In this document: one piece after another, positions 1 through 8,651 of the stretch
Layout of the letters: every line of letters begins with the position of its first letter
Position numbering within the stretch: the first letter of the stretch is position 1
Origin: an uncultured Aurantimonas sp.
GTDB taxonomy: Bacteria > Pseudomonadota > Alphaproteobacteria > Rhizobiales > Rhizobiaceae
Direction: 5' to 3'
Assembly: GCA_947488615.1 (NCBI GenBank)
Contig: CANKZU010000004.1
Span: 62,001-126,000, forward strand
Length of the DNA: 64,000 bases
The notes under the pieces: model-generated
Told to the model about the DNA's origin: nothing
Seen by the model: the letters and a program-made list of their open reading frames with translations, nothing else
Database searches by the model: none
Translations under genes and position numbers: made by a program

Positions 1-646
1 CATCCCTCCGCTCGCCTTTCGCCACGACCCGCAATGCCCCGTCCGGCAACGGCCGCTGCAGTGCCGACGCCTCCGACCACTCCGCCCGCAGCCAGACGTC
101 GATCTCCTCGGGTTCGGTCAGGATCACCGGCATTGCCTTCGGATGCACCGCGCCGACTTCGGCGTTGGGCTCGCAGGTGAGGAAGGCGTAGAGGTCGGCG
201 TTGACCTCGCCCTCCTTCAGCTTCCGCGTCGACGTCCAGTTCGTCCAGATCCCGGCGAACACGGCGAGCGGCCGGGACTCGTCGAGCGCGAACCACACAG
301 GCACCTTCTTGCCCTCGATCGTGTCGTATTCGGAAAAGCTGGTGAACGGCACGACGCAACGATGCTCCGGCCCCAGCCAGCGGCGCCAGTGCGGCGACTT
401 GACGTTTCGCACATTGGTGACGCCGCGGTCGGTCTTGCGGCCCTTCAGGACGAATTGCGGCGACGGCATGCCCCAGCGCATCATCGTCAGTTCGCGCTCG
501 CCGTCGTCGCCGTTGCGCACCACCGGCGCCGGATAGTCCGGAAAGACGCCCGGCAGCGACGGCAGATTGCCTGTCCTATCGCGCATCGCCCGCGTGAACT
601 CGCGGATCGCCGCCTGGCCCTTGGTGATGGAGTAGAGATTGCACAT
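1..646 (-). CDS. SRAP-domain protein (SOS response-associated peptidase, YedK/HMCES family), 3' end cut by window edge
   Basis: The reading frame starts [11 protein letters not shown], the signature start of SRAP proteins, whose Cys2 becomes the N-terminal catalytic residue that cross-links to abasic sites in single-stranded DNA. Further family landmarks are the SFSEY segment (catalytic Glu region) and [10 protein letters not shown] (active-site His). About 215 residues are visible, close to the usual 200-240, so only a short C-terminus is missing. It is codirectional with the phage lysis genes but separated from them by a terminator-like hairpin, so it is either the last late gene or the first flanking gene. 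SRAP genes are common in phages as well as chromosomes, so ownership cannot be settled here. Confidence 0.9.
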   Translation of the reverse strand, partial: MCNLYSITKGQAAIREFTRAMRDRTGNLPSLPGVFPDYPAPVVRNGDDGERELTMMRWGMPSPQFVLKGRKTDRGVTNVRNVKSPHWRRWLGPEHRCVVPFTSFSEYDTIEGKKVPVWFALDESRPLAVFAGIWTNWTSTRKLKEGEVNADLYAFLTCEPNAEVGAVHPKAMPVILTEPEEIDVWLRAEWSEASALQRPLPDGALRVVAKGERRD

Positions 647-670
647 CCCGGAGAAGATAGGCACAGAACG

Positions 671-704
671 CAAAAGAACCGCCGACCCCGAAGGGTCAGC
701 GGTT
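671..704 (-). terminator. Rho-independent-type terminator of the late operon
   Basis: Inverted repeat with arms 677-688 and 693-704 (one mismatch) around a 4-nt loop. Read on the minus strand it is followed by CTTTTG. It lies between the last lysis-region gene and the SRAP gene and fits an end point for the late transcript. Confidence 0.65.
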
Positions 705-733
705 TGCGTAGGTCAGCAGAGGCGGGTGTAAGA

Positions 734-1231
734 TCAGTCGATCAACATCCTTCCCCACTTGGCACCGATGAAGAAGCCGGCAATCAGTGCGCCGGACCCG
801 ATAGCCAGCCCCAGCATCACCCAATTTTTACGGGGAATCACACCGTCGGCCGCTCCTGGCGCTGTGATGTGCAGCACGCCCCCCAAGATCGAAATGTAAA
901 TGAAGAAGCCGAAGATCCGGCTCGACGCCATCCAATCCGGCTGATCGAGAAAGCGCCAGACGCCCGACCAGGTCCTCATCGCGATGGTCGCGCCCCACGA
1001 GCAGACGATGCCGAGCACGAGTTGTTCGACACGATCCGGCCGGCCACTCGCCACGGCTCCGATCGCCACGGGCGCATAGGCGATTGTGACGACGGTGGCC
1101 GTCGCGACCAAGATCCAATTGAGAGATTCGAGGGTGATGTCGACCGGCGCGATCGCTGCCATAATCCAGTAGATCAGGGACAGGCTGATCGCGATCCAGA
1201 TCATCTTGTGACGAGCTATTTTTGAGATCAT
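734..1231 (-). CDS. Polytopic membrane protein of the lysis region
   Basis: 165 residues with about four hydrophobic segments (roughly residues 11-30, 40-62, 102-122, 137-156), so an integral inner-membrane protein. I do not recognise the family. It is the last gene of the leftward late operon and overlaps its upstream neighbour by 4 nt (ATGA). Position downstream of the endolysin suggests a lysis or superinfection-related role, for example a holin-like or antiholin-like protein, but four segments are more than most holins have. Function is inference from context only. Confidence 0.7.
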   Translation of the reverse strand: MISKIARHKMIWIAISLSLIYWIMAAIAPVDITLESLNWILVATATVVTIAYAPVAIGAVASGRPDRVEQLVLGIVCSWGATIAMRTWSGVWRFLDQPDWMASSRIFGFFIYISILGGVLHITAPGAADGVIPRKNWVMLGLAIGSGALIAGFFIGAKWGRMLID

Positions 1232-1428
1232 GGCTTCTTCACTTCCAATCGCCGGAGCAGCCCTTCAACCGTCTCGTAGGTCTCTTGTGAACGTTCGATG
1301 CTATCGAGCGCAGAGGCCGTCGCCTGCCGGGACGCCGCGATGTTTTTGGCGATTGCATCGCTCACGCCACCCTCCTGAAATCTTGGATGGGGGGCATATC
1401 CGCAGATCCATTTCCTGAGCGAAATCAT
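1228..1428 (-). CDS. Small hypothetical protein of the lysis region
   Basis: 66 codons from an ATG coupled to the upstream stop (ATGA overlap). An alternative GTG start at 1365 follows a strong AGGAGG and would give a 45-residue helical protein beginning MSDAIAKNIAAS. The first 21 residues of the longer form look less protein-like, so the shorter form may be the real one. The mature part is predicted helical and charged. No family recognised. Confidence 0.5.
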   Translation of the reverse strand: MISLRKWICGYAPHPRFQEGGVSDAIAKNIAASRQATASALDSIERSQETYETVEGLLRRLEVKKP

Positions 1429-1751
1429 GTCGATCGCCTTTCGAGCGAATCCACGGCTTTCTGCAGATGTTCCAGTTCGGTGGTCACCTGCGACAAACCC
1501 GCAGCGATCGAGTCCGACGCGCGAGACCGGTTGTCCAGAGCTACGGTCATGGCCGCCTGCGCGCGCGCGTTTGCCTCAAGAGCGGTGACGACCGGCCGAA
1601 CATCCTCAACGCGGGCTTTCTCCGTCGCGCGCAGCTCCTTTTCGGATGCTTTGAGGTCGCGGTAGAGCACAAAGATAACGCCAGCCATGACGAGGACCGT
1701 GACTCCGAGGACGCCGTATTGCAGATAAACCTCAGTGATCCCGTCCGGCAT
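1425..1751 (-). CDS. Single-pass membrane coiled-coil protein, spanin/holin-like candidate
   Basis: 108 residues: a hydrophobic segment near residues 12-30 (LQYGVLGVTVLVMAGVIFVL) followed by a long charged helix with heptad character. This N-anchor plus coiled-coil layout resembles inner-membrane spanins (Rz-like) or similar lysis accessory proteins. It starts directly after the upstream stop (TAAATG) and overlaps the next gene by ATGA. No embedded lipoprotein partner was identified, so spanin is only one possibility. Confidence 0.65.
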   Translation of the reverse strand: MPDGITEVYLQYGVLGVTVLVMAGVIFVLYRDLKASEKELRATEKARVEDVRPVVTALEANARAQAAMTVALDNRSRASDSIAAGLSQVTTELEHLQKAVDSLERRST

Positions 1752-2000
1752 TTATTGCCCCCTCGTCATCGGTGCCCACGGCAGCAATCGGACGCATCGC
1801 GGCAGATTGGCATAGGCCCGAACCCGAACATCCGTCGCGTCTGGATCGAACGGAAGAACACGAACGCACGGAATATCGCTCAAGCGTCGCGGTGGTTCTT
1901 GCGGATGCGGCGCGGCGGCCGCATCGCTCGCCATCCATCCGAAGAACGCGATGACGGCAAAGACGGCGAGCGCCGACAGCGTCCAGCGCGCCCACGTCAT
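1752..2000 (-). CDS. Small exported or membrane-anchored protein of the lysis region
   Basis: 82 residues starting MTWARWTLSALAVFAVIAFF, a signal peptide or N-terminal anchor, with a possible cleavage after ASDAAAA. The mature part is Pro/Arg-rich with two cysteines (IPCVRVLP and LPRCVRLLP). The start is fixed by a TGATG overlap with the upstream gene. No lipobox is seen. Family not recognised; the lysis-cassette location suggests an envelope function. Confidence 0.6.
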   Translation of the reverse strand: MTWARWTLSALAVFAVIAFFGWMASDAAAAPHPQEPPRRLSDIPCVRVLPFDPDATDVRVRAYANLPRCVRLLPWAPMTRGQ

Positions 2001-2329
2001 CAGACCGGCCTCCAGACGCCGTCGGTGAGGAAGCCGTGCCAGTGCCCGACGTGGTGAACGCTCGGCGTCAGGGTCGGCTTGTCGACGGAACCGTTCCAGT
2101 TCCACGATGGGCTGTAGGATGGCTTCGCGCCCTTCCCGGCGAAAAGCATGCCGATGCGACCACAGCCGCATGGGCAGCAATAGTGGAAGTCGTAGTCACC
2201 ATCCTCATCCGGACCGTCTACCCGGAATGAGCCGGGCACCAAACCACGCGACGGCCGCGCCCCTTCCCGGAAATCATCCCAGCGGGGGATGTGTTGGGCT
2301 GTAACCGGCTCTGTCCTGACCTCCCCCAT
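2000..2329 (-). CDS. DUF6527-type zinc-binding protein
   Basis: 109 residues with a CCPCGCG cysteine cluster near residues 51-57 and the C-terminal signature SWNWNGSVDKPTLTPSV followed by GHWHGFLTDG. This matches my memory of DUF6527, a family found in phages and some defence-like loci. The cysteines probably bind a metal. It lies between a membrane protein and other lysis-region genes, coupled by TGATG to the downstream gene. Molecular role unknown. Confidence 0.65.
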   Translation of the reverse strand: MGEVRTEPVTAQHIPRWDDFREGARPSRGLVPGSFRVDGPDEDGDYDFHYCCPCGCGRIGMLFAGKGAKPSYSPSWNWNGSVDKPTLTPSVHHVGHWHGFLTDGVWRPV

Positions 2330-2331
2330 TG

Positions 2332-2682
2332 TCAGCGCCCGAGCGGCTTGCGGGCGATCAACCGGCCGTAGATCGCAAAGCCTGCTCCGATGCTCGCCGC
2401 GATCGGCGCGGCGTACAGCTCGCCATCGGTGACCCCGGCGGCGAACAGGCCATAGAGCCCAAACGCGCTGGTGATGATGGTGCCGATCGAGCCGATCATC
2501 ACCCGGCTACGCCACCAGGACTCGGCGTTGGTCAGATGCTCGAGCGCGGGGCCCACCTCTTTGACCACCCGTTCGGTCACGGCCGTCACGTCGCTCGGCT
2601 GAATCTTCAAATAGGAAGTCGCCGCCGCATCGGAGACCGCCCTGCGGACCTCTCCTTCGATGATGGTTCGGACTGTGGGCAT
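2332..2682 (-). CDS. Two-segment membrane protein, holin candidate
   Basis: 116 residues: an N-terminal amphipathic region, then two hydrophobic segments (about residues 62-82 and 90-108) with a short turn, ending in a basic tail (ARKPLGR). Directly downstream of the endolysin gene, this is the best holin candidate in the window (class II-like topology). Sequence alone does not prove holin activity. Confidence 0.65.
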   Translation of the reverse strand: MPTVRTIIEGEVRRAVSDAAATSYLKIQPSDVTAVTERVVKEVGPALEHLTNAESWWRSRVMIGSIGTIITSAFGLYGLFAAGVTDGELYAAPIAASIGAGFAIYGRLIARKPLGR

Positions 2683-2694
2683 GGACAGTCTCCT

Positions 2695-3669
2695 CTAGGC
2701 TGCTGAACGGATCGCCGCGATCTCGCGGGCGACCGTGGTTTCGATGGTGGTGAGGTGATCCTCGATAGTCCGAGGCACAGACGGCTCGGGCTGTTTGGCG
2801 GCGGCGACAAGTGCGGCGGCAATCGCCTGCAGCGTTGCATCGCCCGCCCATCCGTCGACAAGCTGGCCATTCGCCGCCTGGAACGCCCTCACGGACGCCT
2901 CGGTCGCGGGACCGAAATCGCCGTCGATCGACGCGGCGTAGAAGCCGAGAGCGGCCAGATCGCGCTGGAGGGCACGCACCGCGTCGCCCTTCTCGCCGCG
3001 GCCGAGCGCCGCCGCGCTGGCGTCGATCCGGGCGTTGTCATTCTCGGCCAGGGCCGGCGTCCAGGGCGTGTCCTTCAGCTTGCGCCATTTGGCGAAGGCC
3101 GATGCGAGCTTGAGGTGGTAGCGGTTCTGGCGATAGCCGCTGCCGTTGTAGCCGCGCGCGAACCCGCTCCAGTCGTGTCGGCGGATCTCGTCGTCCAGAC
3201 CGGCCGACTTGATGAAGTCGACCATCGCCGCGAGGTGATGCTCCTCGTCCTCCATGAACGCCCGCACCATCGCCTCGATGGTGTCGTAGCCGGCCATCTT
3301 GTGGTTGAAGCCCATCACCTGCCCAAGCCCCCAGGAGCAGGAGCGCAGTGCCGCGACCGGGTCGATCTTCATCGCCGCCCGAAGGCGCGGGTAGCTGTCC
3401 GACGGATAATCGCGGCGCCATTTCGGATAGGCGAGCCCGGCGGCGACCGCCTCCTGCCGCTTGGCCTTTGGCAGCTCGCGGTAGAAGATGTGCGGCTCGA
3501 ACAGCATCTTCGGCCGTCCGCGCGCATCGAAGCCCTTGCCGTTGCCGGTCTCGACGTCAATGACGGCGTGGATCTCGTCTTCGCCAACGCCGATCGTCGC
3601 GCCGATGCGCGGGATATCGATGTCGTCGAGACGCTTCGCCGCACCCCGGAAGTCTCCGAAGTCGATCAT
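2695..3669 (-). CDS. Endolysin: N-acetylmuramidase plus peptidoglycan-binding domain
   Basis: 324 residues from MIDFGDFRGAAKRL, preceded by GGAGAG; an upstream in-frame ATG at 3726 lies in the terminator and was not used. The N-terminal 190 residues match the phage N-acetylmuramidase family (DUF3380-type), with the likely catalytic Glu near residue 40 in IDVETGNGKGF and the SWGLGQVMGFN segment. Residues about 235-300 form a PG_binding_1 repeat (GRGEKGDAVRALQRDL, IDGDFGPATEASVRAFQ). It should cleave the glycan strands of peptidoglycan at lysis. No signal peptide is visible, so a holin would be needed. Confidence 0.92.
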   Translation of the reverse strand: MIDFGDFRGAAKRLDDIDIPRIGATIGVGEDEIHAVIDVETGNGKGFDARGRPKMLFEPHIFYRELPKAKRQEAVAAGLAYPKWRRDYPSDSYPRLRAAMKIDPVAALRSCSWGLGQVMGFNHKMAGYDTIEAMVRAFMEDEEHHLAAMVDFIKSAGLDDEIRRHDWSGFARGYNGSGYRQNRYHLKLASAFAKWRKLKDTPWTPALAENDNARIDASAAALGRGEKGDAVRALQRDLAALGFYAASIDGDFGPATEASVRAFQAANGQLVDGWAGDATLQAIAAALVAAAKQPEPSVPRTIEDHLTTIETTVAREIAAIRSAA

Positions 3670-3696
3670 GGTCACTCTCCGATGTGGGAAGGTCAC

Positions 3697-3723
3697 AAAA
3701 AAGCCCGGCACAATGGCCGGGCT
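3697..3723 (-). terminator. Rho-independent terminator between tail and lysis genes
   Basis: Perfect 8-bp inverted repeat AGCCCGGC/GCCGGGCT (3702-3709 and 3716-3723) with a 6-nt loop. On the minus strand it is followed by six T residues. It would attenuate transcription from tail genes into the endolysin gene and so set the relative dose of lysis proteins. Confidence 0.85.
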
Positions 3724-3750
3724 CAAGTTGCTGTGGGGGTGGCGGTACGA

Positions 3751-3987
3751 TCAGTCCCAAAGACGGATCACCTCTTGGACATTGTTCCGGACCGGCGGAA
3801 CCGGCAGGATGATCCGGGTGCCAAGGGGCAGAACGACAGGCAGATCCTCGACGCCGGGATTTGCAAGGAGGAGCAGCTCCGTCGTCTTCTCGTGCGTGCC
3901 GTAGTGGCGGAAGGCGATGGCATCGAGCATGTCGCCCTGCGTCGTCTGATAGGTCGTTGCTCCGTTGCTCTCGTGGGTGACCTTCAT
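3751..3987 (-). CDS. X: Tail protein X, LysM-like (P2 gpX family)
   Basis: 78 residues starting MKVTHESNGATTYQTTQGDM, preceded by GGAG at good spacing. The TTQGDMLDAIAFRHYG and PLGTRIILP segments are typical of the small LysM-fold gpX proteins of P2-like tails, thought to act at the baseplate hub. It follows gpD with 8 nt between them, the usual U-D-X order of such tails. Confidence 0.88.
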   Translation of the reverse strand: MKVTHESNGATTYQTTQGDMLDAIAFRHYGTHEKTTELLLLANPGVEDLPVVLPLGTRIILPVPPVRNNVQEVIRLWD

Positions 3988-3995
3988 GTTCGCTC

Positions 3996-5057
3996 CTATC
4001 CGGGCCGAGGCGTCGGGATTGGCACGGTGCTCAACTTCGGCAGGGCTGGCTGGATACTCGTCGGCCCGTCCTCCGGCGCCTCGCAGGCCACCGTGACCTT
4101 GTAGGTCTCGTCCGCGCCCCAATTATGCGTGACCGTTTTGGCCCGCCACGTCCCGTCGACAAGCGAGCGGATGTAGTAGGCTTCGACATCTGCCTCAGCC
4201 ATCGCAAACGGATTGCCGTTGATCGTGAACGTTGCCGTCCCGACGCCTCGCTTCAGATCTGCGGCCTTCGCTTTCGCCGCCTCTCTTGCCTCCTGTTCGT
4301 CGGCGAACGGCTCGCGAATCAGAAACTCCGGCCCTTCACCGAAGGACTGCTCCACGACGTCCTTCGTCTTCGCCTCGGCGCGATCGAACCAGGTCGCCTT
4401 CACCGTCTTGTGCTTCGGCTTGTCCTTGATCGACACGCTGTAGCTGAGGACATTCGTTCCGTTGATCACGTAAATGACCGGTAGCCGCTTTCCGGTGGCC
4501 GATTTCCCGGCACCACGTCTTACAACCACGAGGCGTTTGTCTTTCACCGTGACCGCAGCGCCGATCTTCTTGCCGATGCGCGTCGCGAAGGCGATGTCGC
4601 TCTCTTCGGCCTGAGCCTCGAATTTGAGAGGCTTCGACTTCAGCTCGCTATCTATTGCCAGCGTCAGACCGGCGCGCCCGGCCAGGAGCGAGAACACATC
4701 GCCGTAGGTGGGAAACTCCGATTTCTTGTACCCCTGCTTGCGGGCCGTCTTGTTGTCGGTCTTCGCACCGACAGACTGGCCAGTGACGCTGATTGTCTGA
4801 GGCCAGCCGGCCAGCTCGACGGAGTCGACGACGTAGATACCGAAGTCCCTTATCTGATCGACATAACCGCCGAAGACGCGCAACTCGACACCGGTCTCTG
4901 GCGGAGCGATGATCCCGTTCTGATCATCGATCATGAATTGTATGGTGTCAGCGTTGCCGCCGACCCCATCGGTGATGGTCAAAGAGATATTGCCGCGCCC
5001 GACGCGCTTGGTGACGTCGCTCTCGCCCTGCAGAATCTGAAAGAACGGCCGTGGCAT
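3996..5057 (-). CDS. D: Phage late control D family protein, baseplate hub (P2 gpD family)
   Basis: 353 residues with the gpD family layout: an N-terminal barrel start (PFFQILQGESDVTKRV), the GKTDN-type loop near residue 99 and a C-terminal segment ending with the VDGTWRAKTVTHNWG motif. gpD forms the trimeric hub to which the tail spike and X bind. The gene overlaps gpU's stop codon by one base (TGATG). Confidence 0.93.
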   Translation of the reverse strand: MPRPFFQILQGESDVTKRVGRGNISLTITDGVGGNADTIQFMIDDQNGIIAPPETGVELRVFGGYVDQIRDFGIYVVDSVELAGWPQTISVTGQSVGAKTDNKTARKQGYKKSEFPTYGDVFSLLAGRAGLTLAIDSELKSKPLKFEAQAEESDIAFATRIGKKIGAAVTVKDKRLVVVRRGAGKSATGKRLPVIYVINGTNVLSYSVSIKDKPKHKTVKATWFDRAEAKTKDVVEQSFGEGPEFLIREPFADEQEAREAAKAKAADLKRGVGTATFTINGNPFAMAEADVEAYYIRSLVDGTWRAKTVTHNWGADETYKVTVACEAPEDGPTSIQPALPKLSTVPIPTPRPG

Positions 5058-5455
5058 CAGAAGACCCCGCTACGGCCGACATATCGGGTGAGCTTGAGGG
5101 TGGCCGTGACCGTCTGCGCTCGCCCATTCGGAGCAAACAGGGTTTCCGAGCTGTCGACGCTTTCGATCACCCACCGGCCGAAAACCCGGCCGACAATGCT
5201 GACGAACATGAGCGGTGTTTGCAGCGCGCATGCTGCCCGCACCGCGTCGAGCATCAATCCGCCGGCACGATTGAGGTGAAGCGGATGGAAGGTCGTGTTG
5301 AGGGTCATTGTCGACGGACCCGGCCCCAGGAGGTGCGTGGGCGGTGGGGCGCCGATGACGTTCTGGTGCGCCACACGCCCCGACGTTTGCCGGTCGAGAG
5401 TGTCGGCCGTGAACGTCGGGACGGTGAAGCGGAAAGGCCCGAGAGCCATAAGCAT
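5057..5455 (-). CDS. U: Tail protein gpU family (tail terminator/completion)
   Basis: 132 residues. The region LGPFRFTVPTF near the start, and the RVFGRWVIESVDSSETLFAPNGRAQ segment followed by VTATLKLTRY, are characteristic of P2 gpU. In P2-like phages U acts in tail completion. It sits in the canonical T-U-X-D neighbourhood and is translationally coupled to gpD. Confidence 0.9.
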   Translation of the reverse strand: MLMALGPFRFTVPTFTADTLDRQTSGRVAHQNVIGAPPPTHLLGPGPSTMTLNTTFHPLHLNRAGGLMLDAVRAACALQTPLMFVSIVGRVFGRWVIESVDSSETLFAPNGRAQTVTATLKLTRYVGRSGVF

Positions 5456-5467
5456 CGGCGGACCTCC

Positions 5468-8329
5468 TTAGATGATCGCCCGGTCTTCCATGGATATCTG
5501 CCGGGAGCGGTTGAGCTGCCCCTGCAGAAGTCCTCCGATCTTTCGAGCGGCGGCTTCCGGATCCTGCGCGCCGGTAATCGGGAACGTATTGTTGAAGGTC
5601 TGATACACGGTCGTCCCGCCCCGCATGGGGGCGGATCTGCCGCCGCCATCCTCAACGATCCGGCTGGCCGGCGTCACGTAGCTGTTGCGCCCGAGCGTCA
5701 CCAGTTCATTCTCGTGAAGCTGGTACGGCATGGCTGCCCGCATCGGACCGCCGCTCTTGCGGCGACCGGCTGGCTTCACGGCGGATCCGATAAGGCTTCC
5801 ACCGGACGGTGGCGTCGATGGCTTCCCGGATGAAACCCCAGGGGCGCCGAACATCCCCTGCGCTACTGTTCCTGCCCCAGCCTTGGCGTTCGCAAGGCGG
5901 GCAAGAGCGTCAATGGCCCTGCCCACCGCGCCGACGATCGTGTCCACTGCTGCCGCGATTGCCGATGCCAGAGACCTCACGGCGCCGATGATCCCGGCAA
6001 AGTCGGGCGCCCAGCCGGCGATGCCCGCAAACGCATTGATGATCGCTGAGACGCCCTCGCCGACCTTCGCTCCCGCGTTGGCGGCAAAGCTGCCAAGATC
6101 GATGTCGATGGAATCGAACATCGCTCTCAGCGGCGACAGGCCGGTGCTGATCCCGCCGAAGACGCTCGTCAGGCCGTTGCTGATTGCTTCCAGAGCGGCC
6201 GGGTCGATCGCGTTGTAGAGCCCTCTGTTGAACTCCACGAAAGCGGAGGTGACGCCGCCGAGAACGCGAGATACGGCCCCCGCTCCGCTCGCAAGGGTGT
6301 TGAAGCTGGCCGCGATCAGATCCAGCCCGGCAAAAGCCGCGGGCTTCAGATACGGCAACGCCCGTTCGGCAAAATCCACAACCGAGGTGGCCAGCGATGC
6401 CAGTCCATCGACCTTCGGCATGACGAAGCCGGATAGCGCAGCCTTCAGGCTTTCCATCCCGACCGCGACCTTCGGCCCCATGTCAGCCCACGCGCCTTGC
6501 GCAAAGCCGCGGATGGCCGCTCCAACTTCCTTCAATCTGCCGATTGCCTCATAGGCCTGGTTCACGCCATCGGCGAGGCCGATCCCCATATTGCGAGCGA
6601 ACTGGCCGAAAGCATCGGCATTCTGGCCGGTGACCCACGGCTGGGTGAAGAAGTCGCCGATGGCGGAGCTGAGATCCCGGAAACGACCGACGATCTCCGC
6701 ATCAATCCCCGTCGCGAAAGACGATGAGAAAACGGAGAAGAAGTCCTTGATCGCGCTGAAGTTGAACGCGACCAGGGTGCCAAGAGCCGCTACGATGCCG
6801 GTGATCGGATTGAGAAGAAGCGCAGCCGCCGCCGCTGCGCCGGACATGGCAAAGCCGAGCGGCGCGATTGTCGCCAGCGCCAGCAATGCGTAAGTGCCGA
6901 GCTCAAGAACTTTCGGATTCGTCTCGCCGATCTTGGCGATGGCAACGGCCATGCCCTGCAACGCCTTGCGCGCAGATTCCAGAACGCCGGAATCGGACAG
7001 GGTCATCGTCAGGTTGTCCATGACCGCGACGAAGCGAGCGACATCACCGACGACGCCCTTCATGCGGATCTTGGACATGCGATCCGCGGCGCCGCGATAC
7101 TTCTCCTCGAGCGCAGCGAGGGTGCCATCCATGTCACCGGCCATGAGAGCCATCATCTTCGGCCCGTGACGAACGCCGAAGATCGTCGGAATGAGAGCCT
7201 GCGATTGCGGATTGTCCCGCAGAGACCGGAGCAGACCTTTGAAGTCGATCTGCGTTCCAAGGACGGTCAGGGTTTCCGAGAGGTTGTTGGACAAGACGTC
7301 CTTGTCGATCAGATCTTCGGCGCCCAGCGCTTCCGAAATGAATGCCGTCAGCTTGCCGGTCAGCTTAGCCGGGCTCAGCTTGTCGGCCGGGTCGTCGAGG
7401 ATCTTCTGGATCTGCTTTTCCATCCCGCTGGCGTCGATGCCGTCGAGGGAAAGCTGCGACACCACATCAGTCGCATTGATCCGGCGAGCACCCTCGATGA
7501 AATTGCCGAGATCGATGTTGAGCAGATCGAGTGCCTTCGACGCCTCTTTGCTCGGCTTCAGAATACGGCCCAACGCAAACCGAAGGCCCGTGCCGGCATC
7601 ACTGCCCTTGATGCCATTGTTGGCGAGAAGCATGGTCGCCGCAGCCATTTCCTCGAGCGACATTCCCGTCGCCGCAGCGAGCGGCGCCACGTACTTGAAC
7701 GTGATGCCCATCTTCTCGATGTCGGTGTTCGACCGATTCGCGGCGTAGGCCAGGACGTCGGAAACGCGCTTGGTCGTCTCGGCCGTCTCCTGCTGCGTTG
7801 CGATCGGCAGGCGCATTGCCTGCGCGACGTTGGTCAGGATGTCGGCCGTCCGGCCGAGACCGATGTCGCCAGCAAGCGAAGTATTCAGGGCATCCTTGAG
7901 CGACCCCATGGTCTGCTCGAACGTGTAGCCGGCGCGAAGAAGTTCGACGGCCGCCTCCATGATGTCCTTGTTCTTGAACGGGAAGTCGACGTTGAGCACT
8001 CGGCCGTAGGCTTCGATCGCCTCGCGCTGCTGCTCTGTCATCATGCCGATGGCTTCGGCCGCATTGCCGGTCTTCTCGAACTGATAGACGTTCTCGGCAG
8101 CCTTCCTCGCCCCGAGCCCGATCGCCGCGGAGAACATGGCGGAATCGGTCGCCGAGCGGCGGAAGCTCCGCCCCATCTGCCCGACCGCGCGTGCCGGCGC
8201 CATCGACGCACTGCCGAACGAACGAACCGAACGATCCACCATGCCAAGAGACCGGGCAATGGCCTTGCCAGGTCCCGTGACATGATCGACCAGGCTCATG
8301 ATGAGCTTGGCTTCCTTACTTGCGGCCAC
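5468..8329 (-). CDS. T: Tail tape measure protein (P2 gpT-like, TP901 family)
   Basis: 953 residues starting at a GTG with GGAG upstream. The N-terminal 400 residues carry the conserved phage tape-measure core (SNTDIEKMGITFKYVAPLAA, MSLEEMAAATMLLANNGIKG, GTGLRFAL). A hydrophobic Ala/Leu-rich membrane-like segment near residues 475-515 follows, then a long helical repeat-like region. At about 1.5 angstroms per residue the length predicts a tail near 140 nm (inference). The start overlaps the end of the gpE' frame by 14 nt, as expected for the E/E'-T arrangement. Confidence 0.95.
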   Translation of the reverse strand: MAASKEAKLIMSLVDHVTGPGKAIARSLGMVDRSVRSFGSASMAPARAVGQMGRSFRRSATDSAMFSAAIGLGARKAAENVYQFEKTGNAAEAIGMMTEQQREAIEAYGRVLNVDFPFKNKDIMEAAVELLRAGYTFEQTMGSLKDALNTSLAGDIGLGRTADILTNVAQAMRLPIATQQETAETTKRVSDVLAYAANRSNTDIEKMGITFKYVAPLAAATGMSLEEMAAATMLLANNGIKGSDAGTGLRFALGRILKPSKEASKALDLLNIDLGNFIEGARRINATDVVSQLSLDGIDASGMEKQIQKILDDPADKLSPAKLTGKLTAFISEALGAEDLIDKDVLSNNLSETLTVLGTQIDFKGLLRSLRDNPQSQALIPTIFGVRHGPKMMALMAGDMDGTLAALEEKYRGAADRMSKIRMKGVVGDVARFVAVMDNLTMTLSDSGVLESARKALQGMAVAIAKIGETNPKVLELGTYALLALATIAPLGFAMSGAAAAAALLLNPITGIVAALGTLVAFNFSAIKDFFSVFSSSFATGIDAEIVGRFRDLSSAIGDFFTQPWVTGQNADAFGQFARNMGIGLADGVNQAYEAIGRLKEVGAAIRGFAQGAWADMGPKVAVGMESLKAALSGFVMPKVDGLASLATSVVDFAERALPYLKPAAFAGLDLIAASFNTLASGAGAVSRVLGGVTSAFVEFNRGLYNAIDPAALEAISNGLTSVFGGISTGLSPLRAMFDSIDIDLGSFAANAGAKVGEGVSAIINAFAGIAGWAPDFAGIIGAVRSLASAIAAAVDTIVGAVGRAIDALARLANAKAGAGTVAQGMFGAPGVSSGKPSTPPSGGSLIGSAVKPAGRRKSGGPMRAAMPYQLHENELVTLGRNSYVTPASRIVEDGGGRSAPMRGGTTVYQTFNNTFPITGAQDPEAAARKIGGLLQGQLNRSRQISMEDRAII

Positions 8330-8651
8330 CGAATATCTCCGCCATGCCGGCCACCGTTCCGGTGATCCGCTGAGTTTCGATTTGTCGGACGATCGCCGCG
8401 GCGCGCGGATACCAGAGCGTCACGAGCGTATGGAAATCCATTCGCGCGAGTTCACTTGGCGGCCAGCCAAATGCGTAGGCTACGACGCCTGCGAAATCGG
8501 GCCAGTCTGCGAAGCTTGCGCGAAGTTCTCCGTCGGCGATGAGGTCGTGCCAGGATTCGAGGACGTATCCTCCCCTGTCGCCGCTTCCGCTCCGGTCTCC
8601 AGGGCTGGCATTTCCGGAAACATCATCTGGAATCGGCGGGGCATGAAAGGG
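8316..8651 (-). CDS. E': gpE' frameshift extension of the tail assembly chaperone
   Basis: This frame has no good start of its own but is open from the slippery heptamer at 8651-8645 to a TAA at 8318-8316. Read after a -1 slip it adds 109 residues ending in GGRK. It contains the segments WPDFAGVVAYAFGWPPSEL and DFHTLVTLW, which match the P2 gpE' family. The fusion with gpE would be about 260 residues. In P2-like phages both E and E+E' are needed as chaperones for tape measure and tube assembly. Confidence 0.85.
   Translation of the reverse strand, partial: PFHAPPIPDDVSGNASPGDRSGSGDRGGYVLESWHDLIADGELRASFADWPDFAGVVAYAFGWPPSELARMDFHTLVTLWYPRAAAIVRQIETQRITGTVAGMAEIFGGRK

Noticed and set aside
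2755..4104. 449-codon plus-strand frame across endolysin and gpX
   Set aside because: Antisense shadow, and it crosses a terminator hairpin.
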